A program made the position numbers and the translations under genes. Under the pieces are notes generated by a model. The model was not told where the DNA came from and searched no databases. It was given only the letters and a program-made list of their open reading frames with translations. This document shows, one piece after another, positions 1-8,054 of a stretch of 64,000 nucleotides of DNA. Each line of letters starts with the position of its first letter. Within the stretch, counting starts at the first letter, position 1. This stretch comes from Alphaproteobacteria bacterium (lineage in GTDB: Bacteria > Pseudomonadota > Alphaproteobacteria > Rhodobacterales > Rhodobacteraceae), in contig JAAAPD010000067.1 in assembly GCA_009908505.1 (NCBI GenBank), forward strand, positions 142,399-206,398, written 5' to 3'.

Positions 1-161
1 CCGCCCAGATCAGGACGGTCAGCATCGCCAATGACAAGGCCGAGTAGGCCAATGCCAAGCCGACCGACCGACCACGCCTTGGTGGCCGGGCGCACCGCAA
101 TCGAATGCGTCAGGACGAACCCCGCGAAGACAGCGGCGAAGCCGGCCCTTCCCATGGTCAT
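1..161 (-). pseudogene. NnrU-like membrane protein, 5' part, frameshifted at a 4-bp repeat
   Basis: The minus strand from the ATG at 161 reads a hydrophobic N-terminus with the pattern GFAAVFAGFVLTHSIAVRP, which resembles the start of NnrU-family membrane proteins (FALAF..FFLSHS.PVRP). The next family block, LALAYSALSLAMLTVLIW, is present but in another reading frame. The break falls at a tandem tetranucleotide run, three CCGA units at 60-71. Loss of one unit, or gain of two, would join the two halves. The gene runs off the left window edge, so most of it is not seen. Family assignment is by remembered motif only. The frame break could be a pseudogene, a slippage switch or a sequencing error. 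Confidence 0.5.
60..74. repeat. Tetranucleotide tandem repeat (CCGA)3
   Basis: Three CCGA units plus a partial fourth lie inside the NnrU-like coding region, exactly where the reading frame breaks. A 4-bp unit is not a multiple of three, so any change in copy number shifts the frame. Confidence 0.7.
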
Positions 162-710
162 CTCACGGCACAGTCAGGCCGATGATAGCGATCCTCGCCG
201 TGTTGAATGGTAAGATTTCGTGGTCCAAGCATAGATGTCTTGCCGACGTTGATCGCTACCTCGCGGACGAGCGAAAAAAGCAGCAGAGATCGCAAAGAGT
301 TATGGCCTCCCTGATCGGGGTATCCCTACCGACCGTGGTGTTGCTGGAAACGAAGGGGCGGGTCGCATGGTGACACTTGAACGGTATGGGTCTGCCATTC
401 GGCTGGGCCTCCGGGTCGTGTCTGGAGCTTCCCGCTCTCCTTCGCGAACTGTTCCTCGGCCATCTTGTAGACATCGGCTACTTGCTTCAGCCGACCCGGA
501 ATACCGGGCAACCCGTCCACATTGGCCCACGCAGTCTTCACTAAAGGCCAGGCTCGGAACCGATTACCAGCTATTGCGACCCGTTTCGAGATGCTGCCCG
601 CCGCGTCGAATGCTCTGGCTCCACTCGGAAGCTCGCTGTCGGATGCAAGGTCGGGGAAGAAACGTACGTCTGCATCCCTGTCTTTGTCTTCCAGCCTCGT
701 GATGGACTTC
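162..710. other. Gene-poor stretch, no convincing gene
   Basis: About 550 bases between the NnrU-like start and the integrase tail. Several short open frames exist on both strands. The most protein-like is a minus-strand frame of about 150 codons (326-778), hydrophilic and of natural composition in its middle, but I recognise no family and its ends are not supported. The stretch lies next to an integrase remnant and a tRNA, so it is probably decayed mobile-element DNA. No RNA gene was recognised. Confidence 0.5.
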
Positions 711-842
711 ATGAAGGGCGTGAGCCTGGAGATGGCGGTGAACTTCTTCGCCACCTCGCGGGAGACCTTAGAGAACATCTACCGCTCGTATCTTCCGGAT
801 GCTCAACGTGAAGCGGTGGAGATCATGGATCGCACGCTGTAA
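711..842 (+). pseudogene. Integrase (tyrosine recombinase) C-terminal remnant
   Basis: The last 43 codons before the stop at 842 read MKGVSLEMAVNFFATSRETL, then ENIYRSYLPDAQREA. This resembles the C-terminal tail of alphaproteobacterial phage-type integrases, where a pattern like LGMS..TLE.VYGHHHPD..A carries the nucleophilic tyrosine. The tyrosine is kept, but the usual GHHHPD is RSYLPD. No upstream catalytic Arg/His boxes are found in frame, so only the tail is left. It sits 156 bp from the 3' end of tRNA-Pro, a usual landing place for such integrases. The call rests on a short motif. Confidence 0.45.
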
Positions 843-998
843 GCCCATAGTCTGAGGCAAATTGAAATCACAACTGGAGCCACTAGTCGTGCTACAGATT
901 TTCGTTTGTGAAGAACGAAACACCAACAGATCGCGACTGAAACCTTGCGGATTTCATTGCAGCAGTTCGCCGGCGATTTCTGAGGGGCCTTGTTTTAC

Positions 999-1075
999 TG
1001 GTCGGAGTGGCGAGATTCGAACTCACGACCCCTGCCTCCCGAAGACAGTGCTCTACCAGGCTGAGCTACACTCCG
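999..1075 (-). tRNA. tRNA-Pro (anticodon CGG)
   Basis: A 77-nt cloverleaf on the minus strand. The acceptor stem CGGAGTG pairs with CACTCCG, followed by discriminator A and an encoded CCA. The D arm is TAGCTCAGCCTGGTAGAGCA. The anticodon stem CTGTC/GGCAG encloses loop TTCGGGA, giving anticodon CGG (proline), and the T loop is TTCGAAT. It follows the DMT transporter gene on the same strand by about 15 bp and may be read with it or from its own weak promoter. An integrase remnant lies downstream of its 3' end. Confidence 0.95.
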
Positions 1076-1090
1076 ACCGTGGGGGGCGAA

Positions 1091-2083
1091 TTACTCTTGC
1101 CGGTTTGGATTTGCAAGGCCGATTTTGCTGTCCGGGTGCTTGCCTATAAAACGCAAAAACGGCCCCACACGAAGGTATGTGCCGGTCTCGTGCCGGGACC
1201 GGGTGCGCAGCACCGGGGTCGTCCGGGAATGGGCACCGCGGCTTTCGCGCAGCACGATATAGACGCCCGATGCGATGATCAGCCCGCTGCCGATCAGTGT
1301 GGGCCTGTCGATGGTTTCACCGAAATACTGATAGCCGTAGAATGATGCCCAGATGATCTGTGAGTACTGCATCGGCGCGATGATCGCCGCCTCGCCCGCC
1401 TGATAGGCGGCGATCACCAGCCGGCCGGCGGTGAATGCGAAAATCGCGATCAGGGCCAGCAGGCCCAGGTGTTCGATAGGCATAGGTTCGTAGACAAAAT
1501 AGAGCGCCCCGCCCAGCAGCACGAAATTCGCGACCAACGGATACAGCATCATCACGACCGGTCGTTCCTTGGCCCCGATCTTGCGCACGATGACCGAATT
1601 GAAGGCCCCGCCCACGGCGGCGGCGAGCGCCGCGATATGCCCGATGCCGATCTCGGTTGAGCCGGGGCGCAGGACGACAAGCACGCCGCCAAGCCCCACG
1701 ATCACCGCCATCCAGCGTCGCAGGCGCACCGTTTCGCCCAGCATCGGGATGGCAAGGATCGTGATCAACAGCGGCGCGGCGAACAGGATTGCGTAGGTCT
1801 GGGCCAGCGGCAGCACCGAAAAGGCCAGGAAAGCGCCCAGACCCGTCAACACCGTGGCAACGGTCCGCAGGGCCATCCACCAGGGATGCACGGGCAGAAG
1901 CGTACCGGGCGAGGAATCCCGCATCAGCATCAGCGTCGCCAGCGGAAAGCTGAGCAGCACCGAAAAGAACAGGATCTGCACGGGTGAATAGCTGGCCCCC
2001 AGCGTTTTGACGAATACGTCATGCGTGGCGAAGATGCCGAAGGCCATCAGGGCAAAAAGGGCCCCGCGCAGGTTGGCGGACAT
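1091..2083 (-). CDS. DMT-family transporter (EamA domains)
   Basis: A 330-residue inner-membrane protein with about ten hydrophobic segments arranged as two EamA repeats (roughly residues 5-135 and 150-280), the usual layout of drug/metabolite exporters. The N-terminus with the ATHDVFVK pattern near residue 20 and the basic tail after about residue 283 are typical of Rhodobacterales members. The substrate cannot be read from sequence. The ATG at 2083 is preceded by AAAGGA. Upstream lies a perfect palindrome (2107-2126) that is probably an operator, so the gene is likely controlled by a ligand-responsive repressor. The long tail ends just before the tRNA gene. Confidence 0.85.
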   Translation of the reverse strand: MSANLRGALFALMAFGIFATHDVFVKTLGASYSPVQILFFSVLLSFPLATLMLMRDSSPGTLLPVHPWWMALRTVATVLTGLGAFLAFSVLPLAQTYAILFAAPLLITILAIPMLGETVRLRRWMAVIVGLGGVLVVLRPGSTEIGIGHIAALAAAVGGAFNSVIVRKIGAKERPVVMMLYPLVANFVLLGGALYFVYEPMPIEHLGLLALIAIFAFTAGRLVIAAYQAGEAAIIAPMQYSQIIWASFYGYQYFGETIDRPTLIGSGLIIASGVYIVLRESRGAHSRTTPVLRTRSRHETGTYLRVGPFLRFIGKHPDSKIGLANPNRQE

Positions 2084-2106
2084 GGATGCGATCCTTTGAT
2101 TTTCAA

Positions 2107-2126
2107 TGATGTTAGCACTAACATCA
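2107..2126. promoter_or_regulatory. Perfect 9+2+9 palindrome, candidate operator of the DMT gene
   Basis: TGATGTTAG and CTAACATCA are exact reverse complements separated by CA. The site lies 24-43 bp before the transporter ATG and 7 bp from the leuB terminator. Its form (TGTTAG..CTAACA) fits LacI, GntR or TetR-type operators. The regulator is not identifiable and is not obviously encoded nearby. Confidence 0.6.
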
Positions 2127-2132
2127 CAGCAT

Positions 2133-2168
2133 GAAAAAGGGGCGGCCCGAATGGACCGCCCCGTTTTC
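2133..2168 (-). terminator. Intrinsic terminator of leuB
   Basis: On the minus strand GGGGCGG pairs with CCGCCCC (2139-2145 with 2156-2162), followed by TTTTT, about 12 bp after the leuB stop. This is a classic stem plus U-tract. Confidence 0.85.
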
Positions 2169-2179
2169 AGGTCATCGTC

Positions 2180-3286
2180 CTAAAGGCTCGCGTTCAGCGC
2201 CTCGACGATGGCATCGCCCATGCCGGCGGTGGACACGGGCTGCACGCCCTCTTCGCCCAGCAGATCAGCGGTCCGCTTGCCATCGGCCAGCACGGTTTCC
2301 ACCGCATTCTCCAGCCTGTCTGCCTCTTCGCCCATGTCGAAACTGTAACGAAGGGCCATGGCAAAGCTGAGAATGCAGGCGATCGGGTTCGCTTTGCCCT
2401 GCCCCGCGATATCCGGGGCCGAACCATGGACGGGTTCGTAAAGCGCCTTGGGCCGGCCATTCGCCATCGGTGCGCCAAGGCTGGCCGAGGGCAACATGCC
2501 AAGGCTGCCGGTCAGCATCGCGGCGGCATCGGACAGAAGGTCGCCGAACAGGTTGTCGGTCACGATCACGTCGAATTGCTTGGGCCAGCGGCACAGCTGC
2601 ATCGCGCCGGCATCCGCGTACATGTGGCCGAGCTCCACATCGGGGTATTCCGCGTCGTGGACCCGCTGAACGACCTCGCGCCACAGGATACCGGACTCCA
2701 TGACATTGGCCTTTTCCATGGAACAGACCTTGTTGCCGCGCCGCTTGGCCAGCTCGAAGGCCGACCGCGCAACCCGCTCGATCTCGGATTCCGAGTAGCG
2801 CTGGGTATTGATACCAACGCGTTCATTGCCTTCCTCGATGATGCCGCGCGGTTCACCGAAGTAGATGCCGCTGGTCAGCTCGCGCACGATCATGATGTCG
2901 AGCCCGGCCACCACATCCTTCTTCAGCGACGAGAAATCGGCCAGCGCGTCGAAGCACTGGGCCGGGCGCAGGTTGGCGTAAAGGTCCATTTCCTTGCGCA
3001 GGCGCAGCAGGCCGCGTTCGGGCTTCACGCTGAAATCGAGGTCATCGTATTTCGGGCCGCCAACGGCGCCCAGTAGAACCGCATCCACCTCTTGCGCGCG
3101 GGCCATCGTATCGTCGTGCAGCGGCGTGCCATGGGCATCGTAGGCTGCGCCGCCGACAAGATCCTCGCTGACATCAAAGGCGATATCGCGCTTGTCGCCA
3201 TACCAGCCGATGACCTTCTTGACCTCGGCCATGACTTCCTGACCGATGCCGTCACCGGCAAGGATAAGCAGAGAGGGGTTTGTCAT
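2180..3286 (-). CDS. leuB: 3-isopropylmalate dehydrogenase
   Basis: A 368-residue cytosolic enzyme, normal length for LeuB. It oxidises and decarboxylates (2R,3S)-3-isopropylmalate to 2-oxoisocaproate with NAD+, the third step of leucine synthesis. Visible family marks are GDGIGQEV at residues 11-18, the signature [14 protein letters not shown] near residue 140, and the Mg/substrate loop [15 protein letters not shown] followed by [11 protein letters not shown] near 245-265. The ATG at 3286 gives the expected N-terminus. leuD and leuC lie 4-7 kb away on the same strand rather than directly adjacent. A strong terminator follows. Confidence 0.97.
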   Translation of the reverse strand: MTNPSLLILAGDGIGQEVMAEVKKVIGWYGDKRDIAFDVSEDLVGGAAYDAHGTPLHDDTMARAQEVDAVLLGAVGGPKYDDLDFSVKPERGLLRLRKEMDLYANLRPAQCFDALADFSSLKKDVVAGLDIMIVRELTSGIYFGEPRGIIEEGNERVGINTQRYSESEIERVARSAFELAKRRGNKVCSMEKANVMESGILWREVVQRVHDAEYPDVELGHMYADAGAMQLCRWPKQFDVIVTDNLFGDLLSDAAAMLTGSLGMLPSASLGAPMANGRPKALYEPVHGSAPDIAGQGKANPIACILSFAMALRYSFDMGEEADRLENAVETVLADGKRTADLLGEEGVQPVSTAGMGDAIVEALNASL

Positions 3287-3344
3287 CGGGTCAGATCCTT
3301 CGAGAATTCAGTCCCGCATCGCCTAGCTTGTCCCCCCGGAAGGG

Positions 3345-4238
3345 TCAAGAAATCAGCGGCAGAAGCCCTTCGGCCAGTGCCTCCCAAACCCGGCGTATCC
3401 GCGGGGTCTGGCGCATTGCCTCATGCGCGGTCAGCCAGATGGGCAAGGTCGGCAGGGGCAAGCCCAAGTCGATCTCGACCATGTCCGGGTCCGCGCGACC
3501 AAGTTCAAGCTGTGAAAAGCCGATACCGCACCCCGCCTTGACCAGGTCCCAGTAGACCAAGTTGTCGTCACAGCGCACCGGGAAGAAGTCGCTCCCGACC
3601 GGAAAGCCCATCTGCGCGAAGCCGTCCATGATCGACCTGTCCCGGTCATACCCCACAACGTCATGGTCGAGCATCTCGTCCGGCTGGCGGGGCATGCCGC
3701 GCCGGGCGATGTAATAGCGGGACGCGAACATGCCCAGCGCGATATCGCCCAGGTGGCGCGTGACGAGGTCCAGCTGTTCGGGCCGAAACATGCGTACGGC
3801 GATATCAGCCTCGCGGTAGAGCAGGTTCGATGTCGTGTCGGACGGGACCAGCTCTATCTCGATCTCGGGTTCGGACTCGCGCAATCCGGCGATGATACGC
3901 GGCAGATAGGTGCTGGAAATCACCATGCTGGCCGTGATGCGGACGGTGCCTGACAGGGTCTGATCCCGCCCCGCTGCCGCCAACGCAATCGTCTGGGCGG
4001 CCTCGGACATGGCGCGGGCAGGCGCGACAAGGGACGCCCCGGTTTCGGTCAGATCGAACCCGCGGGGACGCCGGTGAAACAGGTCGACCCCCAAGAGGTG
4101 TTCGGCCGTCTTGATCTGCCGCCCTATGGTCGGTTGCGACGCACCCAACCGGCGGGCCGCGGCAGACAGGCTGCCCTCTTCGGCAACAGCGAGAAAGGTC
4201 TGCACCAACGACCAGTCGAGGCTGTCCAGCTTTGTCAT
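3345..4238 (-). CDS. LysR-family transcriptional regulator
   Basis: A 297-residue protein with an N-terminal winged helix (about residues 5-64, with LSAAARRLGASQPTIGRQI as recognition part) and a LysR substrate-binding domain from about residue 90. It is divergent from the NAD(P)-binding protein gene at 4332 with a 93-bp shared spacer, so it probably regulates that gene and itself. The spacer holds the palindrome ATTCATGAAT at 4241-4250 right at its own start, but no clear T-N11-A box. The inducer is unknown. Confidence 0.9.
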   Translation of the reverse strand: MTKLDSLDWSLVQTFLAVAEEGSLSAAARRLGASQPTIGRQIKTAEHLLGVDLFHRRPRGFDLTETGASLVAPARAMSEAAQTIALAAAGRDQTLSGTVRITASMVISSTYLPRIIAGLRESEPEIEIELVPSDTTSNLLYREADIAVRMFRPEQLDLVTRHLGDIALGMFASRYYIARRGMPRQPDEMLDHDVVGYDRDRSIMDGFAQMGFPVGSDFFPVRCDDNLVYWDLVKAGCGIGFSQLELGRADPDMVEIDLGLPLPTLPIWLTAHEAMRQTPRIRRVWEALAEGLLPLIS

Positions 4239-4331
4239 TCATTCATGAATACATGATGGACATTTTTGGACAATATCCATTCAGATTTTTTTGCCAGAAG
4301 ATGCGGGCAGATCAATCGATAGGAGTTCGAC

Positions 4332-5234
4332 ATGCCCACCGTTCTTGTTCTTGGCGCGACCGGCCGGATCGGCCGACATGCCACAGAGGCTTTTGCAGAT
4401 GCCGGCTGGACCGTTCGCCCATACACGCGCGGCACCGATATGACCAAGGCCGCCATGGGGGCCGATGTCATCGTCAACGGCCTGAACCCGCCCGCCTATC
4501 ACAACTGGGCGCAGCTTATCCCGCAGATCACCCGTCAAGTGATCGACGCGGCCCAGGCCGGCGATGCCACGGTGATCCTGCCCGGGAATGTCTACAATTT
4601 CGGTGACACGCCCGGAACCTGGTCCGAGACGACACCGCAACGCCCGGTTTCCCGCAAGGGGCGGATTCGCAAGGAGATGGAAGCCGCCTATCGCGCCGCC
4701 GACATTCGCACGATCGTGTTGCGCGCCGGCAGTTTCATTGACCCCGCTGGGCAGGGGGATGCCATGGCCGAACTGCATATGCGCTCGATCCGGGCGGGCA
4801 AGCTGACTGCCGCCGGCGACCCCGATTGCCTGCATACCTTTTGCTATCTGCCCGATTGGGGGCGCGCGGCGGTGATGCTGGCCGAACGGCGGGCCCAGCT
4901 CGGCCGGTTCGAGGATATTCCCTTTCCGGGCCATGCCTTCACGATCCGCGACCTCCAGGTGATGCTGGAGGCGGAAACCGGGCGCACCTATCGCATCACG
5001 TCCTTTCCCTGGATGATGCTGCGCCTCGCCGCGCCGTTCTGGGAACTGGCACGCGAATTGCTGGAGATGCGCTATCTCTGGAACACCGATCACCGCTTGT
5101 CCGACGAAAAGCTGGCGCTACACTTACCCGATTTCCGGGCGTCGGACATGCGCACCGCCATGCTGGCCGGGCTACCGGACGATATCCACCCAGACAAGGC
5201 GGTGCGGCCCGGCCGCGAGCCCGTCCAGACCTAG
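4332..5234 (+). CDS. NAD(P)-binding SDR / NmrA-like protein
   Basis: A 300-residue protein beginning with a Rossmann nucleotide-binding loop, GATGRIG at residues 8-14. It fits the atypical short-chain dehydrogenase (epimerase or NmrA-like) group. A canonical YxxxK pair is not obvious (YNFGDTPGT near residue 90 replaces the usual region), so it may bind the cofactor without normal SDR catalysis. A good ribosome site (AGGAG) precedes the ATG. It is divergent from a LysR gene, the usual sign of local control. Its last 63 bp overlap the convergent nuclease-like gene. The substrate is unknown. Confidence 0.8.
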   Translation: MPTVLVLGATGRIGRHATEAFADAGWTVRPYTRGTDMTKAAMGADVIVNGLNPPAYHNWAQLIPQITRQVIDAAQAGDATVILPGNVYNFGDTPGTWSETTPQRPVSRKGRIRKEMEAAYRAADIRTIVLRAGSFIDPAGQGDAMAELHMRSIRAGKLTAAGDPDCLHTFCYLPDWGRAAVMLAERRAQLGRFEDIPFPGHAFTIRDLQVMLEAETGRTYRITSFPWMMLRLAAPFWELARELLEMRYLWNTDHRLSDEKLALHLPDFRASDMRTAMLAGLPDDIHPDKAVRPGREPVQT

Positions 5235-6383
5235 GAGTGCGGCCTTCGGATCATCCGGTGCCGGCCAGAAGACGCCGGTATCGGCAACGGTCAGGTCACG
5301 GTCAGGCAAGACGTAGGAGACGCGCAGATTGCCCGGTCCGTCTTCGGTCCAGTCGGCGGTATCGAGCGCCGGGTCCCCGGAATGCCCCGGGCTAGGATTT
5401 GCCGCGCCGCCAGCGCTTCGGGGTCGGGGATCCTGTAGCTGGGGATGGGCCAGCAATTCGGCCATGGCCTGGCGAAAGCCATCGCCATCGGCCGGGTCGA
5501 GATTGGTATTGCCCAACAGCACCACAGGATCATCCGGCACCGGCCCAAGGTCACCGGCCAACAGGCGCAGCCAAAAGCGCAGCTCGTCCCGATTGCGCAG
5601 ACCGTTGCGATCCTCGGGTCCGTCGAAGACCGGGGGTGTCGCGGAATAGGCCAGCAGGGTCAACGTTCGATCGCCGGCGATGCGCAGCGGCACGACCCAA
5701 TGCCCTGTCGAGGACAGGCGGGCCATCGCCTGTGCCCCGGACGAGGGAAAGGGCCCGCCCGCCCGGGTCACGGGCATTGCCGCGCCCGGCAGGTCGGACC
5801 AGATAAGATCGGTGAAGTCGCGGACCTCATCCTCGATCACCGGGAAACGCGATAGCAGGGCAAGTCCCCCATCGCCCAGAAAGCGACCATAGCCCTGCGC
5901 ATCGCGCGGCTCGCCTAGGCGGCCGTTTCCGTCCATGTCCACCCCCGTTGCGAGGCCGGCATTGCCCGGCAACGCGAACACATGGTCAAAGGGCCGGGCC
6001 AGTCTGGCGTTGAAAGCGCGCAGCGCCACAAGCTCTGCGTCGTGGTCGAAATCCGTCAGCAACAGGATATCGGGCGCGACCGTGTCTATGATCGCCCCGA
6101 CAGCGGCGATCTGCGGATCGTCGCCTTTCGCGACATCACGCAACAACAGGCCCGGGCCATCGCGGCTGAGCGGGGCGGCGAAGGTGGCGACGCGAATCTC
6201 GTCCTGCGCGTTCGCCGTCTTGGCGGCCATCACAGACAGGGCAAGGGCCGTTATCAGACGGTAGAGGGTTCGGCCTCTTCGCTTTCCTGCAGGTATGCAC
6301 GTTCGCGCTGCGCCGAGATCATCTGCGCCACGCGTCCAAGGGCGATACCCCTCATGATCAAGCTGGCGGGAAGGAAGGCCCAT
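5172..6383 (-). CDS. Endonuclease/exonuclease/phosphatase family protein, exported
   Basis: The open frame reaches the ATG at 6383, but the mature part starts later. A signal-peptide-like stretch (LITALALSVMAAKTANA, then QDEIRVATFA) lies around 6257-6200. There is no ATG, GTG or TTG between 6383 and that stretch. A CTG at 6257 overlaps the upstream stop as CTGA, so the true start is uncertain. The body has EEP-fold features: TDFDHDAE, LLGNTNLDPADGDGFRQAM (metal-binding N/D) and a C-terminal HRLVWVDIV, where the histidine is the usual catalytic base. Probably a periplasmic metal-dependent phosphodiesterase. It overlaps the upstream membrane protein gene, implying co-transcription. Confidence 0.75.
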   Translation of the reverse strand: MGLPSRQLDHEGYRPWTRGADDLGAARTCIPAGKRRGRTLYRLITALALSVMAAKTANAQDEIRVATFAAPLSRDGPGLLLRDVAKGDDPQIAAVGAIIDTVAPDILLLTDFDHDAELVALRAFNARLARPFDHVFALPGNAGLATGVDMDGNGRLGEPRDAQGYGRFLGDGGLALLSRFPVIEDEVRDFTDLIWSDLPGAAMPVTRAGGPFPSSGAQAMARLSSTGHWVVPLRIAGDRTLTLLAYSATPPVFDGPEDRNGLRNRDELRFWLRLLAGDLGPVPDDPVVLLGNTNLDPADGDGFRQAMAELLAHPQLQDPRPRSAGGAANPSPGHSGDPALDTADWTEDGPGNLRVSYVLPDRDLTVADTGVFWPAPDDPKAALLGLDGLAAGPHRLVWVDIVR

Positions 6384-7198
6384 GCGGTCATCGTCCAGAT
6401 CAAAGTATGCGCGTTCGCAAGGCTGATCGGATCGAACATGTCCGAGGCCAGCTTGACGAATGCCGGGATGACGAATGGCAGCAAGAATCCTAAGATAAGG
6501 TTAATCTGGCTGTCTCGTTCGAGCCGCTGCACCACGTCGCCACCGGCGGTCGGATCGAAGGTCGGCAGGTTGATCCAGACGTTGAAGGCGGCGCCATGCT
6601 GGTTCGGCCAGTTTTTCAGGCGCAGCATCAGGATGAACACCACAAGCCCGACGATCGAGATCAGGTAGCTCAGGCCGGCGGCGGTCCGAACGTCCCAGAT
6701 CAACCCGGTCGGCGCGTTGTCGGGCAGCATCAGCACGACCAGGCGCACCGGGGAATAGGGGAAGTCGATGTAGTCGGCCAAGCGCGCCCCGATCATCGCG
6801 AACAGGTCGGTCATGGTCGAGGGGTCGGTCTTGCCCTGGGCGATCATCGCCATGGAAAAGACCATCAGGAACAGCACGCCATAGCGCAGACGGTTGAAAG
6901 GCGGCGCTTTGCGGAATTCCACAAGGCTGGGATAGGCGGAATTGTATTCCACGAAGGTGAACAGCGCAGCCAGTAGCGCCACAAGCGCAACGGTCTGATT
7001 GGTGTCGTGGGTGGTGCCCGACACCATCAATGATGGCAGGATCACCAGAATGACCATCAATGCCGCGCGGAATACCGCACCTGCGATCCGAGAAACCACT
7101 GCCCCACTTTCCTCAATCCGGCCGGACGCGATACGTTGCCGCGCCCTTGTTTCCGTCTGTGCCCGTTCGCTTGGGTCAGGCTGCCTTTTTGTTGCCAT
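6254..7198 (-). CDS. Multi-pass membrane protein of unknown function
   Basis: I chose the ATG at 7198, which gives about 314 residues beginning MATKRQPDPSERAQ. The frame stays open to 7351, but that extension has unnatural composition. A basic, polar N-terminus of about 40 residues is followed by at least six hydrophobic segments (such as ALMVILVILPSLMVSG and YLISIVGLVVFILML). No family is recognised and no catalytic motif is visible. Its stop overlaps the region encoding the start of the exported nuclease-like protein, so the two probably form one transcript. The function cannot be inferred. Confidence 0.7.
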   Translation of the reverse strand: MATKRQPDPSERAQTETRARQRIASGRIEESGAVVSRIAGAVFRAALMVILVILPSLMVSGTTHDTNQTVALVALLAALFTFVEYNSAYPSLVEFRKAPPFNRLRYGVLFLMVFSMAMIAQGKTDPSTMTDLFAMIGARLADYIDFPYSPVRLVVLMLPDNAPTGLIWDVRTAAGLSYLISIVGLVVFILMLRLKNWPNQHGAAFNVWINLPTFDPTAGGDVVQRLERDSQINLILGFLLPFVIPAFVKLASDMFDPISLANAHTLIWTMTAWAFLPASLIMRGIALGRVAQMISAQRERAYLQESEEAEPSTV

Positions 7199-7387
7199 AA
7201 TTTTGCCCACTTCCCACTCGTGCCGCAAGACACCATTGTTGCTGGCAAGGAAACGGGGCGGATTTGCGGCGAGACTGGTGCGACATTGCAACCATTCCAA
7301 AGCATTGAAATGCAATGAACTACATCTTGCGGCCGACAGATAACGCACCACAAGAGCGCTTCAGTTTTCTTGGGGGATTGCGGTATG

Positions 7388-7419
7388 AAAAGGGCCGACG
7401 CGTTGGCCGGCCCCTTCCA
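7388..7419 (-). terminator. Intrinsic terminator of the leuC-leuD unit
   Basis: On the minus strand GGGCCG pairs with CGGCCC across a short loop and is followed by TTTT, about 10 bp after the leuD stop. The remaining spacer to 7199 shows no other structure. Confidence 0.75.
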
Positions 7420-7428
7420 AAAAACAGG

Positions 7429-8034
7429 TCACACCCAGGGGCGTTCGGCGCTCATCTTTGCCTCGAAGGCATCAATGGAGGGCGCCTTTTCAAGGGTCAG
7501 GCCGATATCGTCCAAGCCGTTGAGCAGGCAATGCTTGCGCCAAGGGTCGACCTCGAAGGTGATCTCGCCACCATCCGGGCCGGTGATCGTCTGGCTTTCC
7601 AGGTCGACGGTGATCACGGCGTTGGAGCCGCGCTCGGCGTCGTCCATCAGCTTGTCCACATCTTCCTGCGGCAGAACGATGGGCAAAATACCATTCTTGA
7701 AACAGTTGTTGTAGAAGATGTCGGCGAAGCTGGTGGAAATCACACAACGAATGCCGAAATCAAGAAGTGCCCAGGGGGCATGTTCGCGCGACGACCCGCA
7801 GCCGAAATTTTCGCCCGCCACCAGAATCTGCGCGTCGCGGTAGGCGGGTTTGTTGAGAACGAAATCGGGAATTTCGTTGCCCTGCCGATCATAGCGCATC
7901 TCGTCGAAGAGGTTCACGCCAAGGCCCGAGCGCTTGATCGTCTTGAGGAACTGCTTGGGGATGATCATATCGGTGTCGATATTGACCAGCGGCAGAGGTG
8001 CCGCGATCCCGGTGAGCTTGTCGAACTTTTGCAT
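7429..8034 (-). CDS. leuD: 3-isopropylmalate dehydratase small subunit
   Basis: A 201-residue swivel-domain subunit of isopropylmalate isomerase, standard length. Marks are [16 protein letters not shown] near residues 17-32 and [14 protein letters not shown] near residue 77, the substrate-recognition loop. It acts with LeuC to convert 2- to 3-isopropylmalate. It follows the DUF429 gene by 20 bp with an AGGAGA ribosome site, so leuC, DUF429 and leuD form one transcript ended by the terminator at 7388. Confidence 0.97.
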   Translation of the reverse strand: MQKFDKLTGIAAPLPLVNIDTDMIIPKQFLKTIKRSGLGVNLFDEMRYDRQGNEIPDFVLNKPAYRDAQILVAGENFGCGSSREHAPWALLDFGIRCVISTSFADIFYNNCFKNGILPIVLPQEDVDKLMDDAERGSNAVITVDLESQTITGPDGGEITFEVDPWRKHCLLNGLDDIGLTLEKAPSIDAFEAKMSAERPWV

Positions 8035-8054
8035 CTTACTTCTCCTTCGCCTTT

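Noticed and set aside
326..778. A minus-strand open frame of about 150 codons in the decayed left region
   Set aside because: Composition in the middle looks natural, but no family is recognised, the ends are unsupported, and it overlaps the integrase-like tail on the other strand.
4241..4250. ATTCATGAAT palindrome as LysR binding site
   Set aside because: Only 10 bp, sits at the LysR gene's own start, and lacks the T-N11-A form. Kept only as a remark with the gene.
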